64,000 nucleotides of DNA, taken from assembly GCF_028368995.1 (NCBI RefSeq), contig NZ_JAQNDL010000003.1, positions 868,001-932,000 of the forward strand, given 5' to 3'. Origin of the DNA: Nannocystis bainbridge (lineage in GTDB: Bacteria; Myxococcota_A; Polyangia; Nannocystales; Nannocystaceae). Shown piece by piece: positions 8,772 through 17,326 of this stretch. Within the stretch, counting starts at the first letter, position 1. Every line of letters starts with the position of its first letter. A model generated the notes under the pieces. That model searched no databases, had not been told where the DNA came from, and saw nothing but the letters and a program-made list of their open reading frames with translations. The position numbers and the translations under genes were made by a program.

Positions 8772-8818
8772 GCCGCGGGAGCGTCCGCCGCTCCGCATCG
8801 CGGGGCGACGAGCGCTGC

Positions 8819-8861
8819 GAGCTCGTCACTCACGCGCCGTCACGGCGTGCGAGACGAGCTC
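8819..8861. terminator. nested inverted repeat between convergent genes
   Basis: GAGCTCGTC ... GACGAGCTC (9 bp, perfect) encloses a second inner stem (CACGC ... GCGTG). It lies between the 3' ends of the rightward lipoprotein and the leftward histidine kinase. There is no T tract, so bidirectional termination is only likely from position and structure. Confidence 0.45.
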
Positions 8862-8932
8862 CGCGCATGCTGTTGCGCCCGGCGAGTGAGCCGCACCATC
8901 GGCCCTGTGCGCTTTGCATCAAGCAGCGGCTG

Positions 8933-11900
8933 TCAGCGGCCGTCGCGGCCGGCGAGCTCGCAGATCGCCGTCACCAGGTCGAGCGGCTCGCACGGCTTGC
9001 CGAGGTGCTTCTGATAGCCCGCCAGCAGCGCCCGCGTGCGGTCCTCGAGCCGCGCGTAGGCGGTCAGCGCCAGCGCCGGCGTGCGCCCGCCGTCGTCGCT
9101 CGGTCGCTGACGCAGGCGGCGCATCCAGTCGTAGCCGTCCTCACCGGGCATGGCGATGTCGGACACGATCACGTCGGGTCGCTCGCGGCCGACCAGCGTC
9201 AGCGCTTGCTCGCCGTTCTCGGCCGTCAGCACCACCGCGCCGGTCGGCTGCAGGAACGCCGCGACCAGCTCGCGCGCGTCGCGTTCGTCGTCGACGATGA
9301 GGATCTTCAGCCCGCGCAGATCGGCGTCGCGCGGCCCGGCGGGGCCCAGCGGCGGGCCCTGGACGGCGCCCGGGGCCACCGCGCTGACGCTGCCCGGCGC
9401 GCTCGCGCGGGTCGGCAGGCGGACCACGAACTCCGCCCCCTGGCCGACCCCCTCGCTGTGGGCCTGGATCGTGCCCCCGTGGCCCTCGACCAGGTGACGC
9501 ACGATCGCCAGCCCGAGCCCGAGCCCGCCGTGCTGGCGCGTCGTGCCCGAGTCCTCCTGGCGGAACTTGTCGAAGATGTGCGGCAGGAACTCGGCACCGA
9601 TCCCGCGGCCGGTGTCGCGGACGGTGATCACCACCTGATTGCGCCCGCTCTGGATCACCGTCAGGTCGACCTTGCCGCCGCGCTCGGTGAACTTGACCGC
9701 GTTGCTCAGCAGGTTCCACAGGATCTGCTGCACGCGCTCCGCGTCGCACAGCACCGGCAGCACCGGCGGCTCGGGCCAGAACGCCAGGCGCACGCCCTTC
9801 GCCTCGGCGGCCGGGCGGACGATGTCGAGCGCGGCCTCGGCGATCTGAACCAGCTCGGCCGGGCCGACCCGCAGCTGCAGCTTGCCGGTGATGATGCGGG
9901 TGGTGTCGAGCAGGTCCTTGATGAGGCCCGCCTGCGCCGACGCGTTGCGATCGATGGCGTCGATCGCCTTTTGTCGCTGCTCCTCGCTCAGCCCCGTGCG
10001 CCGCAGCACCCGCGACCAGCCGAGGATCGCCTGCAGCGGGGTGCGCAGCTCGTGCGACACGACCGCGAGGAATTCGTCCTTGGCCCGGTTGGCCGCGTCG
10101 ACGCGGGCGCGCTCGCGGCGGGACAGCTCGAGCAGCCGCGCGTTGTCGAGGGCCAGGGCGATGCGGCGCCCGAGCTCCTCGGCCAGCGCCAGGTCGTGGC
10201 TGTCGTAGAGCCGCCCCGAGCCCTTCCACGTGCCGACCGACAGCGTGCCGAGGATCGCCCCCTGGACCGGCAACGGCACCACCGCCGCCGAGCGCACCGC
10301 CAGCGCCGTCAGGGCCGCCATGTGCTCGGCGTCGCGGGCGATCTCCGGCACCAGCGCGTCGGCGTCGGGCAAGAACAGCGAGCGCCCGCTCGCCATCACC
10401 CGCGCGTAGGTGTGCTCGCCGTTGCGGTCGTACGGCAACCGGCCCTGCGCGGCCACGTAGGCGCGCAGGCGGGCCTGCATCGCCGGGTCGATGTGGGCCG
10501 CCGCCGGGACCGCCAGCGAGCCGTCGTCGCGGCGCAGGTGGATCACACACCAGTCGCCGAAGCTCGGCACCACCAGGTCGACCACCCGCGCCAGCGTCGC
10601 GTCGCCGTCGAGCGACTCGGCCAGCACGCGCCCCGCCTCGGCCAGCAGCGCCATCGCCTCCTCGGCCCGCTTGCGCTCGGTGATGTCGAGCACCGTCTCG
10701 ACGATGCCCTCGATGTTGCCCTCGAGCACCCACGGGTAAAAGCTGACGAGGAAGTGGCCCGGCAGCCCGTGGCGCTGCGGCAGCATCACCGACACCTCGA
10801 TGTCGGTGATCGTCTCGCCGCGGTCGCGGACCCGCTCGAGCATCGGCTCGATCACCGGCGCCACCCACGGGACCACGTCGGCCAGCTTGTGCCCGTGGTG
10901 GATCTCGACCGGCAGGTCGTTGATCGCCGCCAGCGCCCGGTTGATGCGGCGGTAGCGGAGCCCGCGGTCGAACACCGCGAAGCCGATCTGGGCCCCGTCG
11001 AGGATCGCCGTCAGCTCGGTCTCGGCGCGCCGGTGCTCGCTGACGTCGAACATCGAGGCGACCATGCGCGTCGGCCGGCCGTTCGGGTCGCGGGCGATCC
11101 AGCCGCGGTCGAGCACGCGGACGAAGCTGCCGTCGCTGCGGGCGAACCGGTACTCCTCGGCCCAGCGCTCGGCGCCGTCCTTGATCGCGCGCTCGACCCC
11201 GGCGGCGACCCGCTCGCGGTCGTCGCCGTGGATCCGCGCCAGCCACCAATTCATGTCGTCCTCGACCTCGTCGGCGCGGTAGCCGAAGCGGGTCTTGATC
11301 GCCGCGTTCCAGCGGGTCTCGCCGGTCTTCACGTCCCAGTCGCGCAGCGCCTCGTTGGTGGCGCGGTTGACCAGCTCGTAGCCCTCCTCGGCCCGCACGC
11401 GCTCGGTCAGCTCGAACACCGTCGCGGCCACCCCGGTCACCACGCCGCGGGTGCGCACCGGCTGGAAGCACACGTACCACATGCGCTCGCCGTACAGCGT
11501 GAAGCGGTCGATCGTGTACGGCGCCCCGGTCCGCAGCACCTCTTCCATCATCGGCATCGCCCCCGCCAGGTTCGGCGAGATCTCGGCCGGCGTGCGGCCC
11601 AGGTGCGACTCCGGCGACAGCCCGTTCAGCTCCGCCAGCGCCCGGTTGACCCGCACGTACTTCAGCTCGCGGTCCAGCAGCGCCAGCCCGACCGACGCCC
11701 CCTCGAACAGGGCGTCGAGCTGGGCCCGCACCTGGTCGCCGCCCTGGAACGCCATCAGCGCCGACGCCAGCTCGCGGCTCTGGCCCACGCGCTCGCGGGT
11801 CGCGTGGATGTCGGTGGCGGTGCCGACCCACCGCTCGACGGGCCCGGATGGCGGGCTGACCGGCTCGACGCGGGCGCGGTGCCACCGGAGGTCGCCGTCG

Positions 11901-12220
11901 CGGCGCCGGGCCCGGATCTCGCACTCGTAGGGCTCCCCCTTGCCGAGCGCCTCGGCGTGGCGAGCGGCCAGCGCCTGCAGGTCGTCAGGGTGGATCACCC
12001 GGGCCATCACCTCCACGGGGGCGAGCCGGTCCGGCACCCCGGCGTAGCGAAACCAGGCCGCATTGACGAATTCCAGGTCCCCTAGGCCGCCGAAGGTCCA
12101 CAGCAGGTGCGGCACGGCGTCGGCGAAGCCTCGCAGCATACCTGTATTTTGAGCCAGATTCGTCGCCGATGGGGGTCCAGCGGCCCCCGCTCGCGGCGGA
12201 TCTGCCTCATCGCGCTGCAT
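8933..12220 (-). CDS. hybrid sensor histidine kinase: PAS repeats, GAF, HisKA, HATPase, receiver
   Basis: 1095 residues, soluble, with no membrane segment. At least four PAS/PAC modules span ~25-530; the repeated signatures are HLLWTFGGLGDLEFVN, ALLDRELKYVRVNRAL, and the PAC ends GTATDIHA, SMFDVSEHRRAE and TVLDITERKRAE. A GAF-type domain (~535-690) follows, then HisKA with the phosphoacceptor His near 723 (SHELRTPLQAILGW), an ATPase with N and G boxes (NLLSNAVKF, DTGRGIG, GLGLGLAI), and a receiver (LKILIVDDERDA) with phosphorylatable Asp near 1020 (VSDIAMPGEDG). It is a cytoplasmic multi-input hybrid kinase. No separate response regulator is adjacent. It is transcribed divergently from the SIR2/STAND pair across 140 bp, which may or may not be functional. 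A TAACTT box sits 6 nt before its ATG and there is no Shine-Dalgarno. Confidence 0.95.
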   Translation of the reverse strand: MQRDEADPPRAGAAGPPSATNLAQNTGMLRGFADAVPHLLWTFGGLGDLEFVNAAWFRYAGVPDRLAPVEVMARVIHPDDLQALAARHAEALGKGEPYECEIRARRRDGDLRWHRARVEPVSPPSGPVERWVGTATDIHATRERVGQSRELASALMAFQGGDQVRAQLDALFEGASVGLALLDRELKYVRVNRALAELNGLSPESHLGRTPAEISPNLAGAMPMMEEVLRTGAPYTIDRFTLYGERMWYVCFQPVRTRGVVTGVAATVFELTERVRAEEGYELVNRATNEALRDWDVKTGETRWNAAIKTRFGYRADEVEDDMNWWLARIHGDDRERVAAGVERAIKDGAERWAEEYRFARSDGSFVRVLDRGWIARDPNGRPTRMVASMFDVSEHRRAETELTAILDGAQIGFAVFDRGLRYRRINRALAAINDLPVEIHHGHKLADVVPWVAPVIEPMLERVRDRGETITDIEVSVMLPQRHGLPGHFLVSFYPWVLEGNIEGIVETVLDITERKRAEEAMALLAEAGRVLAESLDGDATLARVVDLVVPSFGDWCVIHLRRDDGSLAVPAAAHIDPAMQARLRAYVAAQGRLPYDRNGEHTYARVMASGRSLFLPDADALVPEIARDAEHMAALTALAVRSAAVVPLPVQGAILGTLSVGTWKGSGRLYDSHDLALAEELGRRIALALDNARLLELSRRERARVDAANRAKDEFLAVVSHELRTPLQAILGWSRVLRRTGLSEEQRQKAIDAIDRNASAQAGLIKDLLDTTRIITGKLQLRVGPAELVQIAEAALDIVRPAAEAKGVRLAFWPEPPVLPVLCDAERVQQILWNLLSNAVKFTERGGKVDLTVIQSGRNQVVITVRDTGRGIGAEFLPHIFDKFRQEDSGTTRQHGGLGLGLAIVRHLVEGHGGTIQAHSEGVGQGAEFVVRLPTRASAPGSVSAVAPGAVQGPPLGPAGPRDADLRGLKILIVDDERDARELVAAFLQPTGAVVLTAENGEQALTLVGRERPDVIVSDIAMPGEDGYDWMRRLRQRPSDDGGRTPALALTAYARLEDRTRALLAGYQKHLGKPCEPLDLVTAICELAGRDGR

Positions 12221-12226
12221 TCGCCA

Positions 12227-12232
12227 AAGTTA
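12227..12232 (-). promoter_or_regulatory. -10-like box of a possible leaderless transcript (histidine kinase)
   Basis: TAACTT on the minus strand ends 6 nt before the ATG at 12220. No Shine-Dalgarno is visible. No good -35 is seen. Confidence 0.45.
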
Positions 12233-12336
12233 GCACGAACGCCCCGCCGCCCGGCCCCGGCGGCGCCGGCCCCGGCGGTCGCAATCATATGGGGTCTGGG
12301 GCCGCCAGGGGACTCGCGGCGCCGCGAGCGTCCGTG

Positions 12337-12342
12337 TAACGT
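12337..12342 (+). promoter_or_regulatory. -10-like box upstream of the SIR2/STAND pair
   Basis: TGTAACGT contains TAACGT at 12337-12342. A start point 7-8 nt further would leave a leader of about 11 nt with GGAG, spaced 7 nt from the ATG at 12361. Confidence 0.4.
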
Positions 12343-12360
12343 TGGCGCGGGAGCCGAAGC

Positions 12361-13254
12361 ATGCCCTCGCAGTTGACCGACGCCGAATGGAGCCAGCTTC
12401 TGTCGCGGATCGAGCGAGGCGAATGCACGCCCTTCCTCGGACCGGGCGTCGCGCTCGGTCGGCTGCCGCTGCCGGGCGACCTGGCGATGCGGTGGGCCGA
12501 TGCCTATCAGTACCCGCTCGAGGACCGCTGGAACCTGCCGCGCGTGGCCCAGTACCTCGAGCTCGAGAAGGGCCCCCGCTGGCTGCGCGAGGAGCTGGCC
12601 AAGGCGCTGGCCGACGCCGACGCCGTCGAGCCCGACGACGTGCTGCAGCTGCTCGCCGACCTGCCGTTCTCGACGTACATCACCACCGGCTACGACGATC
12701 TGCTCGCGCAAGCCCTGCGCGGCGCGCAGCTCCGCCGCGACGAGCGGCGCACCGCGCGGAAGCCCCGCCTCGATTTCTGCCGCTGGCAAGAGACCCTGCG
12801 CTCGGCCGCCCTGCCGACCCCGTTCGAGGCTGACCCCTATTACCAGCCCTCGGCCGACGAGCCGTTCGTGTTCCACCTGCTGGGTCAGGCCGCCTTCCCG
12901 CAGTCGCTGGTGCTGACCGAGACCGACCACTACGACCTGTTCGTCGCCACCGCGCGCCACCCCGGCCTGCTGCCGCCGCCGGTCCAGCGGGCGCTCCGCG
13001 GCGGGCCGCTGCTGTTCATCGGTCAGCCGCTGACCGACGCCAACTTCCGCGCCCTCGCCCGCAGCCTCGGCGGCGCCGACTACCGCGGCCTGCAGGACGG
13101 CACGCTGTCGGTCCACGTCCGTCCCGAGGGCAACGACGCCGCGATCCACTACCTCGAGCGTCACTTCGGCGCGCAGCACATCAAGCTGTACTGGGGGACA
13201 CCTCGCGACTTCCTGCAGGAGCTGCGCGAGCGCTGGCTCCGCGACCACGACTGA
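12361..13254 (+). CDS. SIR2-like domain protein (putative NAD-consuming effector)
   Basis: 297 residues with no signal peptide or membrane segment. It has the hallmarks of the divergent SIR2-like family used as effectors in bacterial defence. These are a nucleotide-loop FLGPG (25-29), a TTGYDDLL motif (108-115, the counterpart of TTN-x-D), the candidate catalytic His172 in FHLLG, TETDHYDLF (186-194), and the Rossmann strand LLFIGQPLTDANF (217-229). Such proteins hydrolyse NAD+ when activated. GTG-type SIR2 deacetylase zinc Cys pairs are absent, which argues against a protein deacetylase. The gene is followed after 13 bp by an nSTAND NTPase, so the two are almost certainly one operon. In TTGYDD a Gly replaces the common Asn, so activity should not be assumed. 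Confidence 0.85.
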   Translation: MPSQLTDAEWSQLLSRIERGECTPFLGPGVALGRLPLPGDLAMRWADAYQYPLEDRWNLPRVAQYLELEKGPRWLREELAKALADADAVEPDDVLQLLADLPFSTYITTGYDDLLAQALRGAQLRRDERRTARKPRLDFCRWQETLRSAALPTPFEADPYYQPSADEPFVFHLLGQAAFPQSLVLTETDHYDLFVATARHPGLLPPPVQRALRGGPLLFIGQPLTDANFRALARSLGGADYRGLQDGTLSVHVRPEGNDAAIHYLERHFGAQHIKLYWGTPRDFLQELRERWLRDHD

Positions 13255-13267
13255 GCCCCGGAGGTCC

Positions 13268-15544
13268 ATGTCCGCACCCAAATCAGGCCCGCAGAGCCCC
13301 TTCCCCGGACCCCGCCCCTACGAGGCCGGCGAGCGCGACCGCTTTTACGGCCGCGCCGGCGAGCGCCGCGACCTCGCGGCCCTGGTGATCGCCAACCGCC
13401 TCACGGTGCTCTACGGCCCGACCGGCGCCGGCAAGACCTCGCTGCTGGCGGCCGGCCTGGTGCCCGAGCTCGAGCGCGCCGGCTTCATGGTCATGCCGAT
13501 CGCGCGCCCCGGCGGGCTGCTGCCGCCCGGCACCAACCCGGTCCACCTGCGCAACATCTACAGCGCCAACGTGCTGATGCACTGGCACCACGGCGACCTC
13601 GACGGCGTCGCCAAGCACACCATCACCTCGTACCTCGAGGCGATGGAGGACCCGCGGCCCGAGCGGCCGCTGGCCCTCGTCATCGACCAGTTCGAAGATC
13701 TCTTCAACACCCACACCACCCAGTGGGAGCAGCGCGAGGCGTTCCTGCGCGAGCTGGTCGACTGCCTCGCCAAGCCCGAGCGCGGGATCGAGGAGCGGCC
13801 GGTGCGGGTCTGTCTGGCGATCCGCGACGAGGAGCTGGCCGAGCTCGAGCGCTACGCCGCGCTGCTGCCCGACCTCCTGCGGATCCGCTTCCGCCTCGAC
13901 CCGCTGCGCCGCCCGGCCGCGATCGAGGTCATGACCCACGCCGCCGGCGGCATGTTCGCCCGGCCCGACGCCGAGAAGCTGGCGACCGACCTGGCCCACC
14001 GGCGCGTGCGCACCTTCGGCAAGATCGCCCTGGTCCCGAGCGAGTTCGTCGAGCCGATCCAGCTGCAGCTCGCGTGCGACGAGAAGTGGCGCCGCGGCGG
14101 CAAGAGCGGCGCGATGGCCAAGCCGCGCGACCCCGACGAGGCGCTGGTCCGCTACGTCGACGCCGGCATCGCCCGCGCCCGCGCCGGCTGGCGCTCCGAG
14201 GCCAAGATCCGCCGCTTCATCGGCGACAAGCTGCTGACCCCCGAGGGCGGCCGCAGCGCCGTCGTCCGCGGCAAGCGCCACACCGCCGGCCTCCTCAACA
14301 AGCTGGTCGACCGCCTCGAGCAGGAGCGGATCGTGCGCGCCGAGGAGCGGCTCGGGACCCGCTGGTACGAGCTCGCGCACGACCGCATGGTCGAGCCGAT
14401 GCGGATCTCCAACGCCGCATGGTTCGAGGCCCAGCGCCGCCGCCGTCGCGCCCGCCGCGTCGCCCTGCTGCTGCTCCTGCTGGCCGGCCTCGGCGTCGCC
14501 GCCTGGTTCGGCGTGCAGTGGGCGCTGGCCACCTACCAGGGCCTCGAGGGCCAGAAGACCGGCGTCGAGGCCGAGCTCGCGGCCGCCAGCCAGACCCGCG
14601 AGGACCTCGAGCAGTCGCTCGCCCGGGCCGAGGGCAACTATGCGGTCGAGCGCCTGCGGGCTCAGGCGCGCGGCCTCGACGTCGAGCTCGTCGGCCTCGC
14701 CGACGACATCCAGGCCGCCCGCGGCGTGATCGCCGACATGGCGCGCTTCAGCCCGCGCGGCCGCGACAACGAGCCCGCCGACCTCACCAACTTCGTCGCC
14801 GTCGCCGCCGAGCTGCCCGGCCTCGGCGCCCGCCTCACCGGCGTGGGCCAGCGCCACGCCGAGCTGACCGCCGAGCTGACCGCCGCCGCCCAGGCCCGCC
14901 CGCTCGTCGAGGCTGACCTCAAGGCCCTGGCCAAAGAGACAGCCTCGCGCGGCCCCGAGCTCGAGCGCCTGCGCGCCGACCTCGACGCCGCCACCGCCGA
15001 GCAGACCCGCCAGCGCGCCCGCGTGCTGGCCGAGGTGGCCGGCTTCGAGGCCCCGCAGCGCGGCACCAGCGGCGACGCCCGGGCGCGCGAGATGGCCCGT
15101 CAGCTGTGGCGCGACGCCTTCGTCATGCTGCAGCGCGGCAGCACCGAGGACGCGCGCGGCCGGTTCGAGCGGGCCCACCTGCGCGACACCACCCACGCCC
15201 CCGCCTGGGACATGATCGGCCGGATCGCCCAGACCGGCGGCGACCTCAAGCTGGCCGAGCAGTCGTACCGCAAGGCGCTGACCTACGCGCCCGACTACGG
15301 CCCGAGCCTCGCCAGCATGGCCTCGCTCTACCTCACCAAGGAGTGGTTCCTCGACGCCGAGCGCTGCGCCCGCGAGGCCCTGGCCGCCCAGCCCAGCCTG
15401 CTGAGCGCCCGCGTCGTCCTGCGCGCGGTCCAGCAGCGGCGCCAGAGCGAGACCGAGAGCGACGAGGAGGGCCTGAGCCCGAAGAACCCCTGCAGCCGCC
15501 CCGCCGCCGCCGCTGCGCCGCCCGCAGCCGTACCGGCGGAGTAG
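13268..15544 (+). CDS. nSTAND NTPase with one membrane segment, coiled coil and TPR
   Basis: 758 residues. The N-terminus PFPGPRPYEAGERDRFYGR (11-29) is the diagnostic entry of the nSTAND1 family. Walker A GPTGAGKT is at 50-57, Walker B LALVIDQFED at 135-144, a sensor-like CLAIRDEEL near 182-190, and the winged-helix end YELAHDRM at 368-374. A single membrane segment (~398-421, LLLLLLAGLGVAAWF) is preceded by an Arg cluster, which puts the NTPase in the cytoplasm. Beyond it lie ~180 residues of Ala/Glu/Leu coiled coil, then three TPR-like repeats (~625-725). STAND NTPases act as ligand-triggered switches that assemble into signalling platforms. Paired with a SIR2-like gene, this is best read as the sensor or switch of a conflict or stress system. 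The trigger is unknown. Confidence 0.88.
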   Translation: MSAPKSGPQSPFPGPRPYEAGERDRFYGRAGERRDLAALVIANRLTVLYGPTGAGKTSLLAAGLVPELERAGFMVMPIARPGGLLPPGTNPVHLRNIYSANVLMHWHHGDLDGVAKHTITSYLEAMEDPRPERPLALVIDQFEDLFNTHTTQWEQREAFLRELVDCLAKPERGIEERPVRVCLAIRDEELAELERYAALLPDLLRIRFRLDPLRRPAAIEVMTHAAGGMFARPDAEKLATDLAHRRVRTFGKIALVPSEFVEPIQLQLACDEKWRRGGKSGAMAKPRDPDEALVRYVDAGIARARAGWRSEAKIRRFIGDKLLTPEGGRSAVVRGKRHTAGLLNKLVDRLEQERIVRAEERLGTRWYELAHDRMVEPMRISNAAWFEAQRRRRRARRVALLLLLLAGLGVAAWFGVQWALATYQGLEGQKTGVEAELAAASQTREDLEQSLARAEGNYAVERLRAQARGLDVELVGLADDIQAARGVIADMARFSPRGRDNEPADLTNFVAVAAELPGLGARLTGVGQRHAELTAELTAAAQARPLVEADLKALAKETASRGPELERLRADLDAATAEQTRQRARVLAEVAGFEAPQRGTSGDARAREMARQLWRDAFVMLQRGSTEDARGRFERAHLRDTTHAPAWDMIGRIAQTGGDLKLAEQSYRKALTYAPDYGPSLASMASLYLTKEWFLDAERCAREALAAQPSLLSARVVLRAVQQRRQSETESDEEGLSPKNPCSRPAAAAAPPAAVPAE

Positions 15545-15590
15545 CGCGCCCGCGACCGCGCGCCGCCGACGAGAGCCACGTCGCCGGCGC

Positions 15591-15768
15591 GCGGACCCAT
15601 TGCCGAGGCCCGCACGCTCGGGCCCGCCTTCGCCGACGGGCGGACCTATGGCCGAGGCCCGCACGCTCGCGCTGGCCGTCGCCAACGGGCGGACCTCAAG
15701 GCCGAGGCCCGCACGCACGCGCCGGCCGTCGCCAACGGGCGGACCTCAAGGCCGAGGCCCGCACGCCC
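15591..15768. repeat. tandem repeat, four units of 49-50 bp
   Basis: Units start near 15591, 15640, 15689 and 15739. Each contains GCGGACCTCAAGGCCGAGG followed by CCCGCACGC; the linking CGCCGGCCGTCGCCAACG is also repeated. Units 3 and 4 are almost identical and unit 1 is the most diverged. This is a minisatellite, not a CRISPR array. Confidence 0.85.
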
Positions 15769-15794
15769 GCGCCGGCCGTCGCCGTCACCGGCAC

Positions 15795-16112
15795 GCATTC
15801 GCGCCACCTGGCCGCGCTTGTCGGTCCTCGCGCTGCAACCTCTCCGCGCCTGCCGGTCCCGCGCGCTCAGCCGCGTGCACTCGTGCCACCTGGCCGCGCT
15901 TGCCGGTCCTCGGGCTCGCGCCTGACTTCGCAGCAAACCGCCACGCGCATTCGTGCCACTTCGCCGGGCGTGCCGATCTCCACGCGCTCGCACCGGCCGT
16001 CGACACCGGCACCCGCATTCGTGCCACCTCGCCGCGCGTGCCGGTCCCCACACACTCGCACCCCGTCGACACCGGCATTCGCATTCGTGCCACCTCGCCG
16101 CACGTGCGGAGC
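15795..16112. repeat. five degenerate 32-bp repeats spaced 66-82 bp
   Basis: Units at 15795, 15877, 15947, 16015 and 16081 share GCATTCGTGCCACCT-SGCC and then GCGCGTGCCGGTC with 1-5 changes each. The material between units is partly similar (CGTCGACACCGGCA occurs in two of them). No cas genes are near. Confidence 0.8.
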
Positions 16113-16126
16113 TCGAGCAAGCAATA

Positions 16127-17092
16127 GAACTCGTTCCACAGCGCCGAGCTCATCCGACCAGAGCGCCGCGATGCACGCATTCCACCGGACTCAACCGAGC
16201 CGAGCGCCACCTGCACGCATTCCATCGCACCGACCTCGACCGCTCGCTCGCTCCGAGCCCCCACGAAACAATCGAGGCACCGCGTGCTATGCAGAAGGTC
16301 CGCGCGAACGTCTACAACGCATGTTATGCGCGCGACACTTCGCGCGGCCCACGCTGCGAATCACAACACTGCCGCAGCGCCAACCTTGCGGGAGGTTGTC
16401 GCGGAGCTCGCTTCACCATGCCGAGGACCCACTCCCTTCTTTGCACGATAAGCGACGAAACAGGGCAATACGCGGTCATCCCTTTGTCCTCACGCACCAT
16501 TCGATCGCAGCATCCGCGGGCACGCTGCTTGCTCGCATGCAAGCTCTGCCTCGCGCCAGCAACATGCACGAGAAAACACGACGATACGCGGTTACCCCGA
16601 GACCCGACTTGCCGGCCCGCTGACATCGAACGGCCTCACCCGTGAGAATGCCGGGTCCGCTGGCACAATGTGCTCCGGGCGAGCCATCGCGCCGGCTCCC
16701 TCGTCCCCACGCCGCAGTGTCCACCCGGCACACCTCGCGCAACAGAACATCGTTCAGGTCGGCAAAGGCCGCTCGCGCCGCCGCATGGCCCGCGCGCCTC
16801 TTCGCCGCCGCGACGCCCCCCGCCGATCTGCGCCACGAAACATTGTTCATTGCGCCCATCAGCGCCGAGTAAGGCCCTCCGCCGATCGTCTGCCACGACC
16901 CGCCGGACCTCGATTTACCCAATCGAACAACGTTCCGCTGCCCGATCACCGCCAGCTCCATCACCGACCGACGAAGCCACGCGCCCCGCTCACAGAACAT
17001 TGTTCATCTACATCCCTCGCCACGAATCAGGCACCTCGAGGCCGGCCCGATGTCAATGATCGGCAGCCGCCATCTCTCGACAAACAACGTTC
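16127..17092. repeat. periodic palindromic motif GAACA-N-TGTTC
   Basis: Short near-palindromes recur every ~70-93 bp: GAACTCGTTCC 16127, GCACAATGTGC 16663, GAACATCGTTC 16745, AACATTGTTC 16839, GAACAACGTTC 16925, GAACATTGTTC 16995, AAACAACGTTCC 17082. They stand out as AT-rich cores in a very GC-rich background. Related cores occur at 21991 and 22327. Confidence 0.65.
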
Positions 17093-17326
17093 CGCCTTGT
17101 CTCGGCAGACAATGCGACCGCGGGCCGGCGCCGCAGGACCCTCTGCCTGCTGCACCGACCCGGATCGCCTCCCGAGAGATCGTGACACCGCGCGACGGGC
17201 TCATCGGCACGCCGGCCGCGACCCAATCACACCACCGCCGACAGCCACGCCCTGCGCGAGCGTCTGCCGGGCGCGCCCGCGAATCGCAAGACCGCGGAGC
17301 TCGCTCACTTTGCGGGCCGAGCCTGC

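Larger units (their letters stand above)
15545..17326. other. 1.8 kb gene-free convergent region made largely of repeats
   Basis: Lies between the stop of the STAND gene and the stop of the leftward ADYC gene. Open frames across it are products of base composition and repeats: no ribosome sites, no conserved motifs, and frames open in several phases at once. It holds three different repeat families in succession (15591-15768, 15795-16112, 16127-17092). No RNA gene is recognised. Confidence 0.7.

Noticed and set aside
12082..13281. Minus-strand frame opposite the SIR2-like gene
   Set aside because: Low-complexity shadow; the plus strand has conserved SIR2 motifs over its whole length.
15795..16112. 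CRISPR array
   Set aside because: Repeats differ from each other by 1-5 bases, spacing varies from 66 to 82 bp, intervals are partly related, and no cas genes exist in the window.
16127..17092. LexA (SOS) boxes
   Set aside because: Spacing between GAAC and GTTC is 3 nt instead of the 4 nt typical of GAAC-N4-GTTC boxes, and the sites lie in a convergent gap rather than before promoters.
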